Below, piece after piece: positions 46,328 to 55,364 of a stretch of DNA of 64,000 bases. The notes under the pieces are model-generated. The model did no database searches. It was not told the DNA's origin and was given only the letters and a program-made list of their open reading frames with translations. This stretch comes from Aridibacter sp965216195 (GTDB lineage: Bacteria; Acidobacteriota; Blastocatellia; Pyrinomonadales; Pyrinomonadaceae). The position numbers were made by a program, and so were the translations under genes. The DNA lies in contig OZ244151.1 of the NCBI GenBank assembly GCA_965216195.1, positions 2,232,001 to 2,296,000 on the forward strand, given 5' to 3'. Each line of letters opens with the position of its first letter. The stretch's first letter is position 1.

Positions 46328-47479
46328 TTAATTCGACGCCTCAGAAATAACGCCAGTTGAAGCCGCCCTTTCAGCAACATAATGGCTAAGTCTTACTGCA
46401 ACCCCGGTAGCAGTTTCTGAAGTTATATTCAGATATCTTAAAAAGGTCTTCAACTGCTTATGACCCGTAATCTTCATTACTTCAGTATGAGGCGAGCCGG
46501 AAGCTATCATTCTGGTTGTTGCCGTATGTCGGCAATCGTGGAACCTAAAATCTTGGATTTCTGCCTTTTTACAAGCCGACTTAAAAGAAGTCTTTATCGT
46601 ATTGGTAATTCCAAAAACCAACCCGTCTTTTCTCTTCGGCGATTCGTCCCACAAACCGACTAGTTCATCTCGTAAGCGCGGCGTCATGCCCACCGTTCGC
46701 GATTCCTCAGTTTTCGTGTTTGTCTGAGAAATCTTAATTTCATTTCTGCCAAAATCGACATCTTCCCATTTCAACTTGAATATCTCGCCTCTGCGCATCG
46801 CTGTGTCGAGTGCACAAATGAGAATTGGTTTTAGATGGTCGCGCTCATTGATGCAGACGGCAAGAAGCCGTTCTTCCTCTTCGAAACTCAAGACGCGGTC
46901 ACGTTCTTTTTCTGCCGAAAGAGAGATTATTCCCTTGGTCTTTGTAAAAGGGTTCTGAATAATCCAGTCGTTCTGCACTGCAAAATTTAGCATGGTTCTA
47001 AGAAGAGCGAGTTCCCTGTTTACTGTTGCGATGGTACGCTTAGTCCCTCGCCGCGTGACTTCATTGAGTCTTTTACGCTTGTATTTCTCCAAGTCAGCTG
47101 GCTTTATCAATCTGAGGCGTTTTAAGCCGAAGAATTCAACAAGTGCGTTATATGCCCAATTAACACTTGATTTTCTGCCGCTAATTTTGACGCCGTTTTC
47201 ATAAACAGCTGGGTTGAGCTTTGCCTCCTTATACTTCGGAGCAAACTCCGCGAAGGTCATTTTGCTAGAGTCGAATATCTCCTCGCCGTGGATCTCCAAC
47301 TCCCTTCGCATCTGCTCGACAACGGATCGAGCGGTGCGTTTATCGGAGATAGGTTTTAGTTTCTCGCGCCACTTTCCCGTTTCGTCTTTGTATTGCAAAC
47401 GGGCGTAAAGATTGCCTTTAATTATGCGCCAATACCTTGTCGGAGAACGCCTCTTTTTCTGCTTTTTTGCTTTGTTCAT
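46328..47479 (-). CDS. Tyrosine site-specific integrase of island 1
   Basis: The 383-residue protein has an N-terminal arm-binding region (1-60), a SAM-like core-binding domain (about 72-175) and a phage-integrase catalytic domain with all key residues: Arg229 (AMRRGE), Lys256, His314-x-x-Arg317 (HDCRH), His340 (TGH) and Tyr349 (RYLN). Its start is 177 bases inside the distal tRNA-Thr repeat, and it reads away from it. It is the natural enzyme for integration at tRNA-Thr. No Xis-like gene is adjacent; an excisionase-like HTH occurs at the other end of the island. Confidence 0.93.
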   Translation of the reverse strand: MNKAKKQKKRRSPTRYWRIIKGNLYARLQYKDETGKWREKLKPISDKRTARSVVEQMRRELEIHGEEIFDSSKMTFAEFAPKYKEAKLNPAVYENGVKISGRKSSVNWAYNALVEFFGLKRLRLIKPADLEKYKRKRLNEVTRRGTKRTIATVNRELALLRTMLNFAVQNDWIIQNPFTKTKGIISLSAEKERDRVLSFEEEERLLAVCINERDHLKPILICALDTAMRRGEIFKLKWEDVDFGRNEIKISQTNTKTEESRTVGMTPRLRDELVGLWDESPKRKDGLVFGITNTIKTSFKSACKKAEIQDFRFHDCRHTATTRMIASGSPHTEVMKITGHKQLKTFLRYLNITSETATGVAVRLSHYVAERAASTGVISEASN

Positions 47480-47496
47480 CCCACATCACCTCAGAG

Positions 47497-47516
47497 TTTC
47501 CTAGAAAGTTTCCTAA
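47497..47516. repeat. Right arm-like integrase repeat of island 1
   Basis: TTTCCTAGAAAGTTTCCTAA, 19 of 20 identical to 7781-7800. It lies between the integrase start codon and the attachment repeat. Confidence 0.72.
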
Positions 47517-47656
47517 GACTTCGATGATAATCTATGTTGTCGCATGAAATCAAATAGTTATGGGGAATTAGCAGAATTGTTGTAAATATGGCGTTTAGCG
47601 GGATTAAATCAGACAGCTTTGATATCTTATGAAATCTCTTGATACAGGCTTCTACC

Positions 47657-47720
47657 GATTTGTAATCAGTAGGTCGTCCGTTCAACTCGGATCACCGGCT
47701 CCAATAGAATCAACAACTTA
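47657..47720. repeat. Attachment site, copy 2 (junction of the two islands)
   Basis: Identical to 7687-7750. The D-arm and 5' acceptor are missing, so it is not a functional tRNA. Confidence 0.92.
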
Positions 47721-47744
47721 CGGCGACCCAAGTGGTTGCCGTTT
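47721..47744 (+). terminator. Terminator-like hairpin behind attachment copy 2
   Basis: CGGCGACC (47721-47728) pairs with GGTTGCCG (47734-47741), one wobble pair, followed by TTT. It is analogous to the hairpin that follows copy 1. Confidence 0.55.
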
Positions 47745-47749
47745 CATTT

Positions 47750-47794
47750 CGTTGCCATTCCGTTGCAAAAATCTAACTCTGCAACGGCGTTGCG
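47750..47794. repeat. Left CGTTGC repeats of island 2
   Basis: CGTTGC at 47750, 47761 and 47788, and inverted GCAACG at 47781. The motif recurs at 61432 and 61443 near the other end. They are likely arm-type sites of the missing integrase. Confidence 0.5.
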
Positions 47795-47870
47795 AAGAGC
47801 TTTGTTAGTAGCGCGTGAGTAGAGCGTGCCGTCAAACTATCTAGTGAAGTTTTACGGTCTCAAATAGATT

Positions 47871-49445
47871 CTAATTGGTCTTCAACCATTCAGCTTTAAG
47901 TAAAAAACTTCCATCTGTCACCACTCGATCGCCAACAAATATGCCTTCGATTACTGGATAAGACTCCTCTTTTTCTTGTGCGACTTTTATAGGTCGCAGT
48001 ATAAAAGTTTTCGGGTCATCCGTAGCCTGGAAAACGATTTTCTGATTTCCGATAGTCTGTACGGCATTTTTTGAAACAATCGGCGCGGTTTTTTCTGCGG
48101 CGTTACCGATCCTCGAATATGCAACGTTTACATATTGTCCAATCTTTAATTTTTGATTCGGGTTTGGAAGTTCAATCCGAACCTGGGCTGTTCGAGTTTT
48201 TTCATCCAAAGTCGGATCAATATATGAAATCTGTCCGCGAAAGAGTTCGCCCGGATACGCGTCGGCCATAATGCTCGCACCGCTGCCAACTCGCATCTTG
48301 CCCAAATCTTTTTCGTAAACCTGACCGATTACCCAAACTGTCGAAAGATCGGTTACTTCGGCGATTTTCCCGTTCATCGAAACGACTTCGTTAACATTTG
48401 CGATGCGCTCTGTAATTGTGCCTGTGATCGGCGAAGTTATAGATAAATTCGCACTAATTTGTCTTGGCGAATTGAGCGAATTAACTCGCCCTCGTGATAA
48501 ACCCAAAACCAATAATTTTTCTCTAACGGATGCAATATCAGACTGCATGTTTCGCACCCTGGTCAAAAACTGGTCGATTTCGTTTCTGCGGGCAGGATTG
48601 ATTTTCAGAAGTTCCCTCGCACGACCAAATCGTTTTTTGGCTTCCGCAAGATTTGCTTCGGCAACCTTTAATTCGGTAATTCTTTTTTCAAACTCACGTC
48701 TGCTTATCGCTCCGATTTTGACGAGCTTTTGCGAACGTTCGTAATCGCTTTTGGCTTCGGATAACTTTGCTTCCATCGCCTTCACATTAGCGGTTTGTTT
48801 ATCCAATTCGTTGCGGGATTCTTCACTGATTTCCGACAAATTCAAAGCTCGTCGATAACGCTTTTCAGCTTCGTTTAGCTTTGCTTTCATCGAAAGATAT
48901 TTTGCTTGTGTGTTTGCAAGTTCTTCGCTTTGAATAATCGCAACGGTTTGTCCGCGTCGAACAAATTGTCCTAAATCCGCATTGACAGTTTTTACAACGC
49001 CCGAAACCTGAGAAATTACGGGTGTTTCCTCATATTCGTTTGCTTTGACCACGCCCGTGGTTGTTTCACTCATGACCGCAGCATCAAGTGTTTCGCCTAC
49101 TGAAACTATTTTTAATTTAGCGGCGGCCAGCTGTTCATCTGTCAGTGTGATTTTTCGCTGACCTTCGGGAATCTTCTCGCCCGAATCAGTTTCGCCCGAA
49201 AAAGAAGTGTTTCGGGGCGCGGGAACGGGCTTGCCTTCCTCACCTTGTAGCAGAAAATACCAGGCGGCAAAACCAACAATCCCGATCAATGCCATTCCGG
49301 CGATGCTCGCAAGGAGAATTTTTGGTTTCGATTGCTCCGGTTTTTCGGTATTGTTAGCCGTTTCAAGTTCTTCAGAAGGTTCTTGAACTTCCGTTTCGTC
49401 TTCCCGCGAAGTTTCTTCTTGATTTTCTAGTTCTTCTTTTTTCAT
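47871..49445 (-). CDS. CusB/CzcB-type periplasmic adaptor of an RND metal pump
   Basis: The 524-residue protein has an N-terminal cytoplasmic tail rich in glutamate (1-42), a membrane helix (43-67), and the HlyD/RND adaptor pattern: lipoyl halves around a long coiled hairpin (about 150-300, NTQAKYLSMKAKLNEAEKR...), a beta-barrel and a membrane-proximal domain. It links the inner-membrane pump to the outer-membrane channel. Its start overlaps the TolC-type gene by four bases (ATGA). Gene order is channel, adaptor, read after the pump. Confidence 0.88.
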   Translation of the reverse strand: MKKEELENQEETSREDETEVQEPSEELETANNTEKPEQSKPKILLASIAGMALIGIVGFAAWYFLLQGEEGKPVPAPRNTSFSGETDSGEKIPEGQRKITLTDEQLAAAKLKIVSVGETLDAAVMSETTTGVVKANEYEETPVISQVSGVVKTVNADLGQFVRRGQTVAIIQSEELANTQAKYLSMKAKLNEAEKRYRRALNLSEISEESRNELDKQTANVKAMEAKLSEAKSDYERSQKLVKIGAISRREFEKRITELKVAEANLAEAKKRFGRARELLKINPARRNEIDQFLTRVRNMQSDIASVREKLLVLGLSRGRVNSLNSPRQISANLSITSPITGTITERIANVNEVVSMNGKIAEVTDLSTVWVIGQVYEKDLGKMRVGSGASIMADAYPGELFRGQISYIDPTLDEKTRTAQVRIELPNPNQKLKIGQYVNVAYSRIGNAAEKTAPIVSKNAVQTIGNQKIVFQATDDPKTFILRPIKVAQEKEESYPVIEGIFVGDRVVTDGSFLLKAEWLKTN

Positions 49446-50986
49446 TTTCCCATCAATTTTGGCGAATTTGTCGCCTTGTAAATTTCTATTTTTGCCAGAT
49501 AAGCGGCGAGTTGTGCGCTAATCAAACTGTTTTCCAAATCCAGATAACGTCTTTCTTCAGCGATATAATCAATCAAGTCTCGGTCGCCAAATTCGTATGT
49601 CTGCCAAACGACCTCCAAATTTGCTTTCGCTTGATCGCGAACTCCATTTTCGTAAATCGTTAATGCGCGAATCGCGGCCCGGTATTTTGTGTAAGCAACG
49701 ACGACTTCTCTTTTTACCGTCAGCTCTCCAAATTCCAACCGCTTTTTCGCGGCTTCTATTTCGAGCGATGCAGCTTCGATATTTCCCTGATTTTTGTTGC
49801 GAACCGGCAACATCAGGTCAACACCAAAAGTTATAAAATTTTCGCCAATCCTTTGAGGAGAAAGTCGAACCGGGTTTTGCTCAACGACAAAGGGTTGAAT
49901 CCGTGTCATGCGCTGAAAACCAACCGAGGCACTCGCATCAAGCCGTCCCTCTGACCGCGCTTTTTCAAGTTTTGCATCTCCCAGACCAAGCGTTAGGCGC
50001 AACGCCCTTAAATCGGGACGGTTCGCGACCGCCTGAGCAATCGCATCATTCTGCGGCGACACATCATTAAGCAAACCCACGAAATCGCCCTTCAAACGCA
50101 AAGTCCTTTCGGGCTCAAAGCCGATTGAATTCCGCAATTTAAGTAATTTTACTTCGGTATCGGCAACGGCGATTTCGCGCATCGAGCGAATCCGGTTTAG
50201 CTCCACCAAACTCATATTTCGTTCTAAAGGAGCGTTACTGCCTTCGGTAACTTTTGCGGAGATTAGTTTATAGCCCTGCTCAACGCTTCCGAGGAGTTTT
50301 TCGAGCAGTTTGAGTTTTTCAATTTGAGCCAGCGATTCGCCAAATTCCTTACGGACCTCCGCCGCAAGTTTGCGTTCGGCATTTACAAGCAATGCTTCGC
50401 GGGCCTTGAATTTGGCTTCTGCAACGTTGATTCTAGCCCTGCGCCTTCCGCCTAATTCGAGCGGCAAACTTACCGACGCGCCGGCGCTGTAGCGGTCTCC
50501 GATTATTCCCTCGTGACTTCCCGAAAGTTTTAAACGCGGATTCGGTCTGAGCTCGGCTTGCTTAATGAGGGCTTGTGCAGCCTTAAGTTCATCCCTTTGT
50601 GCCTGAATTCCTCCATTATTTTCGAGCGCGATGCGAACTGCGTCATCAACCGTCAACCCGCCCACCTGATCAAGATACCGTCCGACAGTTAAATTTACTT
50701 CGGGCATTATCTGCTCAGGCTCGACCTTTTTAATGCCAGGGTCAATAGCGATTTGAGAGTTCGATTGCGGAGCAATAAAAGCTAAATGTAAAAGAACATA
50801 AACCGTTAAAATAATGCACTTCTCAATTCTCTTAATCCTTAACGTGCCACTAGCTTCAGCTAGTGGAGTAATGAAACACAAGGGAAAGGCTTTAGCCAAA
50901 TTAATTAACAATGAAGAATTCCCTATTGCTTTAGCTAAAGCTATTCGGATGATTGATATTTTTTTATTCATTTGGCTGAAGCCCAT
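49442..50986 (-). CDS. CusC/TolC-type outer-membrane efflux protein with a REP-derived 5' end
   Basis: The protein has the TolC/OEP pattern (two repeats of long helices with alanine-rich heptads, YRAAIRALTIYENGVRDQAKANLEVV...), about 430 mature residues. A signal-like hydrophobic stretch (CIILTVYVLLHLAFIAPQSNSQ) lies only at about residues 57-78. The first roughly 50 residues are encoded by a palindromic REP-type element (50845-51027), which supplies the only in-frame ATGs (50986 or 50971). No standard start remains just before the signal sequence, so the insertion has rebuilt the 5' end. Confidence 0.85.
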   Translation of the reverse strand: MGFSQMNKKISIIRIALAKAIGNSSLLINLAKAFPLCFITPLAEASGTLRIKRIEKCIILTVYVLLHLAFIAPQSNSQIAIDPGIKKVEPEQIMPEVNLTVGRYLDQVGGLTVDDAVRIALENNGGIQAQRDELKAAQALIKQAELRPNPRLKLSGSHEGIIGDRYSAGASVSLPLELGGRRRARINVAEAKFKAREALLVNAERKLAAEVRKEFGESLAQIEKLKLLEKLLGSVEQGYKLISAKVTEGSNAPLERNMSLVELNRIRSMREIAVADTEVKLLKLRNSIGFEPERTLRLKGDFVGLLNDVSPQNDAIAQAVANRPDLRALRLTLGLGDAKLEKARSEGRLDASASVGFQRMTRIQPFVVEQNPVRLSPQRIGENFITFGVDLMLPVRNKNQGNIEAASLEIEAAKKRLEFGELTVKREVVVAYTKYRAAIRALTIYENGVRDQAKANLEVVWQTYEFGDRDLIDYIAEERRYLDLENSLISAQLAAYLAKIEIYKATNSPKLMGK

Positions 50987-51027
50987 AATCTGTCACAAAC
51001 CTCTTCCACTAGCTGAAGCTAGTGGCA
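50845..51027. repeat. REP/MITE-like palindromic doublet in the 5' end of the TolC-type gene
   Basis: CCACTAGCTTCAGCTAGTGG (50847-50866) and its reverse complement (51006-51025) bound about 180 bases. The adjoining inner sequences are also inverted (GGCTTTAGCCAAAT against GGCTTCAGCCAAAT). Such inverted REP pairs are moved by RAYT-type transposases; none is in this window. Confidence 0.75.
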
Positions 51028-51041
51028 AGTTATAACTTGAC

Positions 51042-54000
51042 TCAAACTTCCTTATTTTCTTTACCCAACCTTTGCTCATGGATCCAGTAAAAGATCACGG
51101 GCGTGATAATCAAAACGTGCAATAGGCTCGAGACCATTCCGCCGAGAACGGGAGTGGCGAGCGGTTTCATAACCTCCGCTCCCGTCGAGCTGCTCCACAT
51201 GATTGGCAGGAGTCCGGCGACGACTGTTGTCACCGTCATTACCTTTGGACGAAGTCGGAGCAGCGAACCTTCGATGACCGCGTCCAGCAAATCTTTCCGT
51301 GTTAGTATTCCAAGCTCCTTCCGCTTTTTCTCGACCGCTTCTTCAAGATATATGACCATCACAACACCGGTCTGCACGGCAGTTCCGAAGAGCGCGATAA
51401 AACCGACCCACACCGCGACCGAGAAGTTATATCCCAGCAGCCACTGCAAATAAACACCGCCGGTCAAGGCAAACGGAACAGCAAGCAATACGTGAGCCGC
51501 TTCAACTGCGGAGCCATAAGTCATATAAAGAAGACCAAAAATCACCACCAAAACGATCGGCACAACCAAAAGCAGGCGCTCCCTTGCGCGTTGCTGGTTT
51601 TCATATTGCCCGCTCCAGGAAATGTAATATCCGGGTGGCATTTGAACCCGTTCTTTGACTACTTTATCGGCTTCGGCAACGAACGAACCAAGATCGCGTC
51701 CGCGAACATTCAGCAAGACTGTTCCCTTCAAAAGCCCGTTTTCACTTTGTATCATCGAAGCTCCGGTTACAGTGCGAATGTCCGCAACTTGTGAAAGCGG
51801 GATATTCATTCCGTCAGCAGTAACGAGCGGAATTTGCCCGATGTTTTCAACCTTGTCGCGAAACTCGGGAGCATAACGAACACGAATTGGAAAGCGTTCC
51901 CGTCCTTCAATCGTGATTGAGAGATTCGTCTCACCGATGCCTTTTTCAATAGCATCATTTATCATCCCGACATCGATACCAAAACGCGCTGCCGCCTGTC
52001 GATTTATCTCGATGTCGATATAGGGCGTTCCGATAACCCGCTCGGGATAAACGTCGGCAGCTCCTTCAACTTCTTTTACCGCCTCGGCAACTTTATCTGA
52101 CAGTTTTTCCAAAGTTTCCAGATCATTGCCGAAGATCTTGACTCCAATTTCCGTACGAATTCCGGTGGCTAACATCTCAATTCGTCCAATAATGGGCTGC
52201 GTCCAAATATTCGTAACACCCGGCATTTTCAGTTTTGAATCCATTTCCTGAATTAAGCTGTCTCGCGTAACACCCGGTCTCCATTCGCTCCTTGGTTTTA
52301 GATGAATTATCGTCTCATTCATGCTGACCGGGGCAGGGTCGGTTGACGTGTCAGCGCGCCCAACTTTCCCAACGACTGTTTCTACTTCGGGAAACGATGC
52401 GATTATTCGATCCTGATGCTGCAGAATCTTTAGGGCTTCCTCCATCGAAACCGCCGGATCTGTAACGGGCATATACATCAAATCGCCCTCATTCAAATTC
52501 GGCATAAACTCCGATCCGATTCCGACTCCAACGTAAACCGCTCCAAGGAAAAGAATAAATGCAATCAATATCGCTACGATCCTGTTTTGCAGCGCTGCAA
52601 GTAGTGTAGGTTTATAGAGTTTTCGCAAAAACCGCATGATGGGATTTGATCCTTCGGAATGCATCTTCCCTCCAAGAAGAAAAGTGCAAAGTACTGGAAC
52701 AAGAGAAACGGCTATGATTGTCGAACCAATCATCGCAAAAGTTTTTGTAAATGCGAGCGGATGAAAGAGTTTTCCTTCCCGACCCTCAAGTGCGAAAACC
52801 GGGATGAACGCCAGAATAATTATTGCCATCGAAAAGAAAACGGGTCGTCCGACGAGTTTTGTAGATTCCAAAACCGATTGCCAAACCGCCTGTCTGTCTT
52901 TTGTATCAATATCGTTTTTCTCGATGTATCTGAATGCATTTTCGGTAACGACGATTCCTGCATCGACCAAAACGCCGATGGCGATCGCGATCCCCGCCAG
53001 CGACATGATGTTGGAGGAGATGCCCATAAAATTCATAAACAAAAACGACATCAAAACCGCCAGCGGCAGCGGAATTGTGACGATCAAAACCGAGCGAAAA
53101 TGAGCCAGAAAAGCGATCATCACTATCGTCACTAAAACAAGTTCTTCGATCAGAGTCCATTTGAGTGTGTCGGTAGCACGATTTATAAGCTGTGTCCGGT
53201 CATAGAAAGGAACGATCTTTACGCCTTCAGGCAAACCAACTTCAAGCTCCTTTATTTTTCGTTTGGTCGCTTCGATTACATCCAGGGTGTTAACGCCATA
53301 ACGAGCGATGACCACCCCACCAACGGCTTCCTTACCACTCTTGTCTAACGCGCCCACTCGAAAGGCGTCGCCCAGTTTTACTTTGGCGACATTTTTCACA
53401 TAAATAGGAGTTCCGTTAGAAGAATCAATAACGATGTTTTCCACATCCCGGACAGATTCGACTAAGCCGATCCCTCGAACCACCGCCCATTCCCCTGACT
53501 GCTCGACAACATTTCCGCCGACATTGTTATTAGATTTTTTGACTGCTGTAATAATTTTTGAGATGGGAATTCCATAGCTCCTAAGCTGATGCGGATCGAC
53601 ATCAATCTGATATTGCTGAACGTACCCCCCGACCGATGCGACCTCCGCCACTCCCTTTACGGAATTTAGCTGATAACGGACAAACCAATCCTGCATCGTC
53701 CGCAATTCCCGCAAAGAATATTTCTCCGATTCGATCGTGTACCAAAATACCTGCCCGACGCCCGTGGCATCGGGTCCGAGCGTCGGTGTTACACCTTCCG
53801 GCAGCTGGCTTTGAACGACATTTAGGCGTTCGAGGATCCGGGTTCTCGCCCAATAGAGTTCTATATCGTCCTCAAAAATTACGTTGATCATCGAGAAGCT
53901 AAACGCCGAATTCGCCCGTACAACTTTTACACCGGGAAGCCCCTGCAAATTTGTCACCAGCGGATAAGTGATCTGGTCTTCAACCTCTTGCGGCGAGCGT

Positions 54001-54164
54001 CCCGCCCAATCGGTAAAAACAATCACCTGGTTTTCCGAAACATCCGGAATCGCGTCAATCGGTGTATTTACCAGCGCCCAATAGCCCGCGCCGGCAACAC
54101 CTAAAAACAATGCGAGCACGATAGCGCGGTTATTGAGCGACCATTCGATAATCTTGTGGATCAT
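51042..54164 (-). CDS. CusA/CzcA-type heavy-metal RND efflux pump
   Basis: The 1040-residue protein has the RND layout: membrane helix 1, a large periplasmic loop (about 30-340), helices 2-6, a second loop and helices 8-12. In helix 4 the sequence AIGVLVDAGIVVTENAFR carries the acidic residues of the HME proton relay and is closer to CusA (Cu/Ag) than to CzcA. It exports metal from periplasm or cytoplasm through the adaptor and channel encoded downstream. Neighbouring copper genes support copper/silver as substrate. Confidence 0.92.
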   Translation of the reverse strand: MIHKIIEWSLNNRAIVLALFLGVAGAGYWALVNTPIDAIPDVSENQVIVFTDWAGRSPQEVEDQITYPLVTNLQGLPGVKVVRANSAFSFSMINVIFEDDIELYWARTRILERLNVVQSQLPEGVTPTLGPDATGVGQVFWYTIESEKYSLRELRTMQDWFVRYQLNSVKGVAEVASVGGYVQQYQIDVDPHQLRSYGIPISKIITAVKKSNNNVGGNVVEQSGEWAVVRGIGLVESVRDVENIVIDSSNGTPIYVKNVAKVKLGDAFRVGALDKSGKEAVGGVVIARYGVNTLDVIEATKRKIKELEVGLPEGVKIVPFYDRTQLINRATDTLKWTLIEELVLVTIVMIAFLAHFRSVLIVTIPLPLAVLMSFLFMNFMGISSNIMSLAGIAIAIGVLVDAGIVVTENAFRYIEKNDIDTKDRQAVWQSVLESTKLVGRPVFFSMAIIILAFIPVFALEGREGKLFHPLAFTKTFAMIGSTIIAVSLVPVLCTFLLGGKMHSEGSNPIMRFLRKLYKPTLLAALQNRIVAILIAFILFLGAVYVGVGIGSEFMPNLNEGDLMYMPVTDPAVSMEEALKILQHQDRIIASFPEVETVVGKVGRADTSTDPAPVSMNETIIHLKPRSEWRPGVTRDSLIQEMDSKLKMPGVTNIWTQPIIGRIEMLATGIRTEIGVKIFGNDLETLEKLSDKVAEAVKEVEGAADVYPERVIGTPYIDIEINRQAAARFGIDVGMINDAIEKGIGETNLSITIEGRERFPIRVRYAPEFRDKVENIGQIPLVTADGMNIPLSQVADIRTVTGASMIQSENGLLKGTVLLNVRGRDLGSFVAEADKVVKERVQMPPGYYISWSGQYENQQRARERLLLVVPIVLVVIFGLLYMTYGSAVEAAHVLLAVPFALTGGVYLQWLLGYNFSVAVWVGFIALFGTAVQTGVVMVIYLEEAVEKKRKELGILTRKDLLDAVIEGSLLRLRPKVMTVTTVVAGLLPIMWSSSTGAEVMKPLATPVLGGMVSSLLHVLIITPVIFYWIHEQRLGKENKEV

Positions 54165-54231
54165 AATTCTCCGTGGTCAAAACTATGAGCGGCAGGCACG
54201 CACTCCCCAGTACTTACCGCTCACCTTTAGC

Positions 54232-54666
54232 CTAGTAAGCCGTCATCTTGATCGTTGTCTTGCCCGTTTCCTTTCCTTCATAGCTGATCTGAGCAATCCA
54301 TTCGCCAGCCATCTCAATGTCTACAGCCCCCTTAAATTGTCCCGGCGTTGAAGTCGTCGACAATTTAGCTGCATTATTCATTTCAGCCATGGTTCCCATC
54401 GCCGGCATATTAAAATTTAACGACGCTGCCTTAATTTCAACCGGCTTTCCTGCGCCATCCGTAAAAGCGATCATCATTTCCTGCTTCCCGTTTTTTAATT
54501 TCCCCTCGGCATTAGAAAGCGAGACGGTCAGGTTGTCATTTACCTTTTTGTCGGCGATTTTTTTCATGTCGCCGCCGGTCGCCGTTCCTGCACCGCTGCA
54601 AGCCGCCGCAATAGCGATCAGTGAAACAATTCCCGTAAAAGCGATAATTTTTAATGTTTTTCTCAT
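54232..54666 (-). CDS. YtkA/FixH-like periplasmic lipoprotein
   Basis: A lipoprotein signal peptide ends with the lipobox IAAAC (Cys23). The mature part matches the YtkA/FixH-like beta-sandwich (ASLNFNMPAMGTMAEMNNAAKL...AGEWIAQISYEG). Such domains are frequent next to copper efflux genes; the methionine-rich MPAMGTMAEM segment could bind Cu(I), which is an inference. It is located directly upstream of the pump gene on the same strand and is probably co-transcribed. Confidence 0.8.
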   Translation of the reverse strand: MRKTLKIIAFTGIVSLIAIAAACSGAGTATGGDMKKIADKKVNDNLTVSLSNAEGKLKNGKQEMMIAFTDGAGKPVEIKAASLNFNMPAMGTMAEMNNAAKLSTTSTPGQFKGAVDIEMAGEWIAQISYEGKETGKTTIKMTAY

Positions 54667-54886
54667 TTCCTATTTCTCCTGTGATTAATAAATTGTTCTG
54701 TCGTGTGATTCGTTCTTAGCTTCTTCGAAATTAAATGTCGGGAACGGCATTCGCGATTGCTCGCTACACCGATTCTCTTTCGCGCTCTTTTCGTGTATTT
54801 CGCGGGCAAATCTCGTCCGCTTAAACACAAAAATGCCCAATTTCAGACACATTTGTGCTGAAAAAAGACACACTTCGGGTTTAAAA

Positions 54887-55282
54887 CTAGACTAAGATTC
54901 TTTGATGTTGGATATATTTAGGTAGGAATTTTGGTGGGGGATCGCCGCTGGCATCGTTTATGTCCGGGCTTTCTTTCGGCGAGGTTGAAAAAAGAATTTC
55001 AAAAAGTGAAACTCTCTCTGAAGCAATGATTGCAGGCGCAAAATTTGTTTGAACCGTCGAAGCGCCATTTGTCGGCATATTTTGCGAACAAACAAGCACA
55101 CGACATAAATAGGCTGCATCTTTTGCTTTTTTCGGCCTGTGAGATTTTGCCTTTTTCTTACAACATTTCATCGGACAAACATTCTCACGCGTTTTCATAT
55201 CGCCGCCCTGCAAAGGTGTTCCCGAAAACACGCTCGTGCTAAGCACCAATATAAAAATTAGAGTTTTTAGCCGATTAGCCAT
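54887..55282 (-). CDS. Small exported cysteine-containing protein heading the efflux operon
   Basis: A signal peptide (MANRLKTLIFILVLSTSVFS) precedes about 105 residues with CPMKCCKKK and two further cysteines, which could bind metal. No family is recognised. A consensus promoter (55290-55318) lies so close that the message would begin at the start codon; I use the second of two adjacent ATGs. About 200 bases separate it from the lipoprotein gene. Its role is unknown; small Cys/Met-rich exported proteins are common in copper loci. Confidence 0.6.
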   Translation of the reverse strand: MANRLKTLIFILVLSTSVFSGTPLQGGDMKTRENVCPMKCCKKKAKSHRPKKAKDAAYLCRVLVCSQNMPTNGASTVQTNFAPAIIASERVSLFEILFSTSPKESPDINDASGDPPPKFLPKYIQHQRILV

Positions 55283-55289
55283 CATTTCC

Positions 55290-55318
55290 AATATATGTAT
55301 AAGAAAACTCAATGTCAA
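55290..55318 (-). promoter_or_regulatory. Sigma-70 promoter of the efflux operon
   Basis: On the minus strand TTGACA (55318-55313) and TATATT (55295-55290) are 17 bases apart. The expected start of transcription coincides with the ATG pair at 55285/55282, so the mRNA may be leaderless. Confidence 0.6.
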
Positions 55319-55364
55319 TCTTTTCTCGATCCGGATCGCAAATAAAATCTCACGTTTTAATTAA

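Larger units (their letters stand above)
7687..47720. mobile_element. Genomic island 1 inserted at tRNA-Thr
   Basis: A 64-base direct repeat (7687-7750 and 47657-47720), identical between the copies and covering the tRNA 3' part plus 17 bases beyond the CCA, bounds about 40 kb. A tyrosine integrase lies 177 bases inside the distal repeat. Near-identical 20-base arm-like sequences lie just inside both ends (7781-7800 and 47497-47516). No relaxase or mating-pair genes are visible, so despite two VirD4-like ATPases it looks integrative and at most mobilisable. Confidence 0.88.

Noticed and set aside
47657..47730. Second tRNA-Thr gene
   Set aside because: Only the 3' part is present; D-arm and 5' acceptor strand are missing. 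The same holds for 61564-61614.
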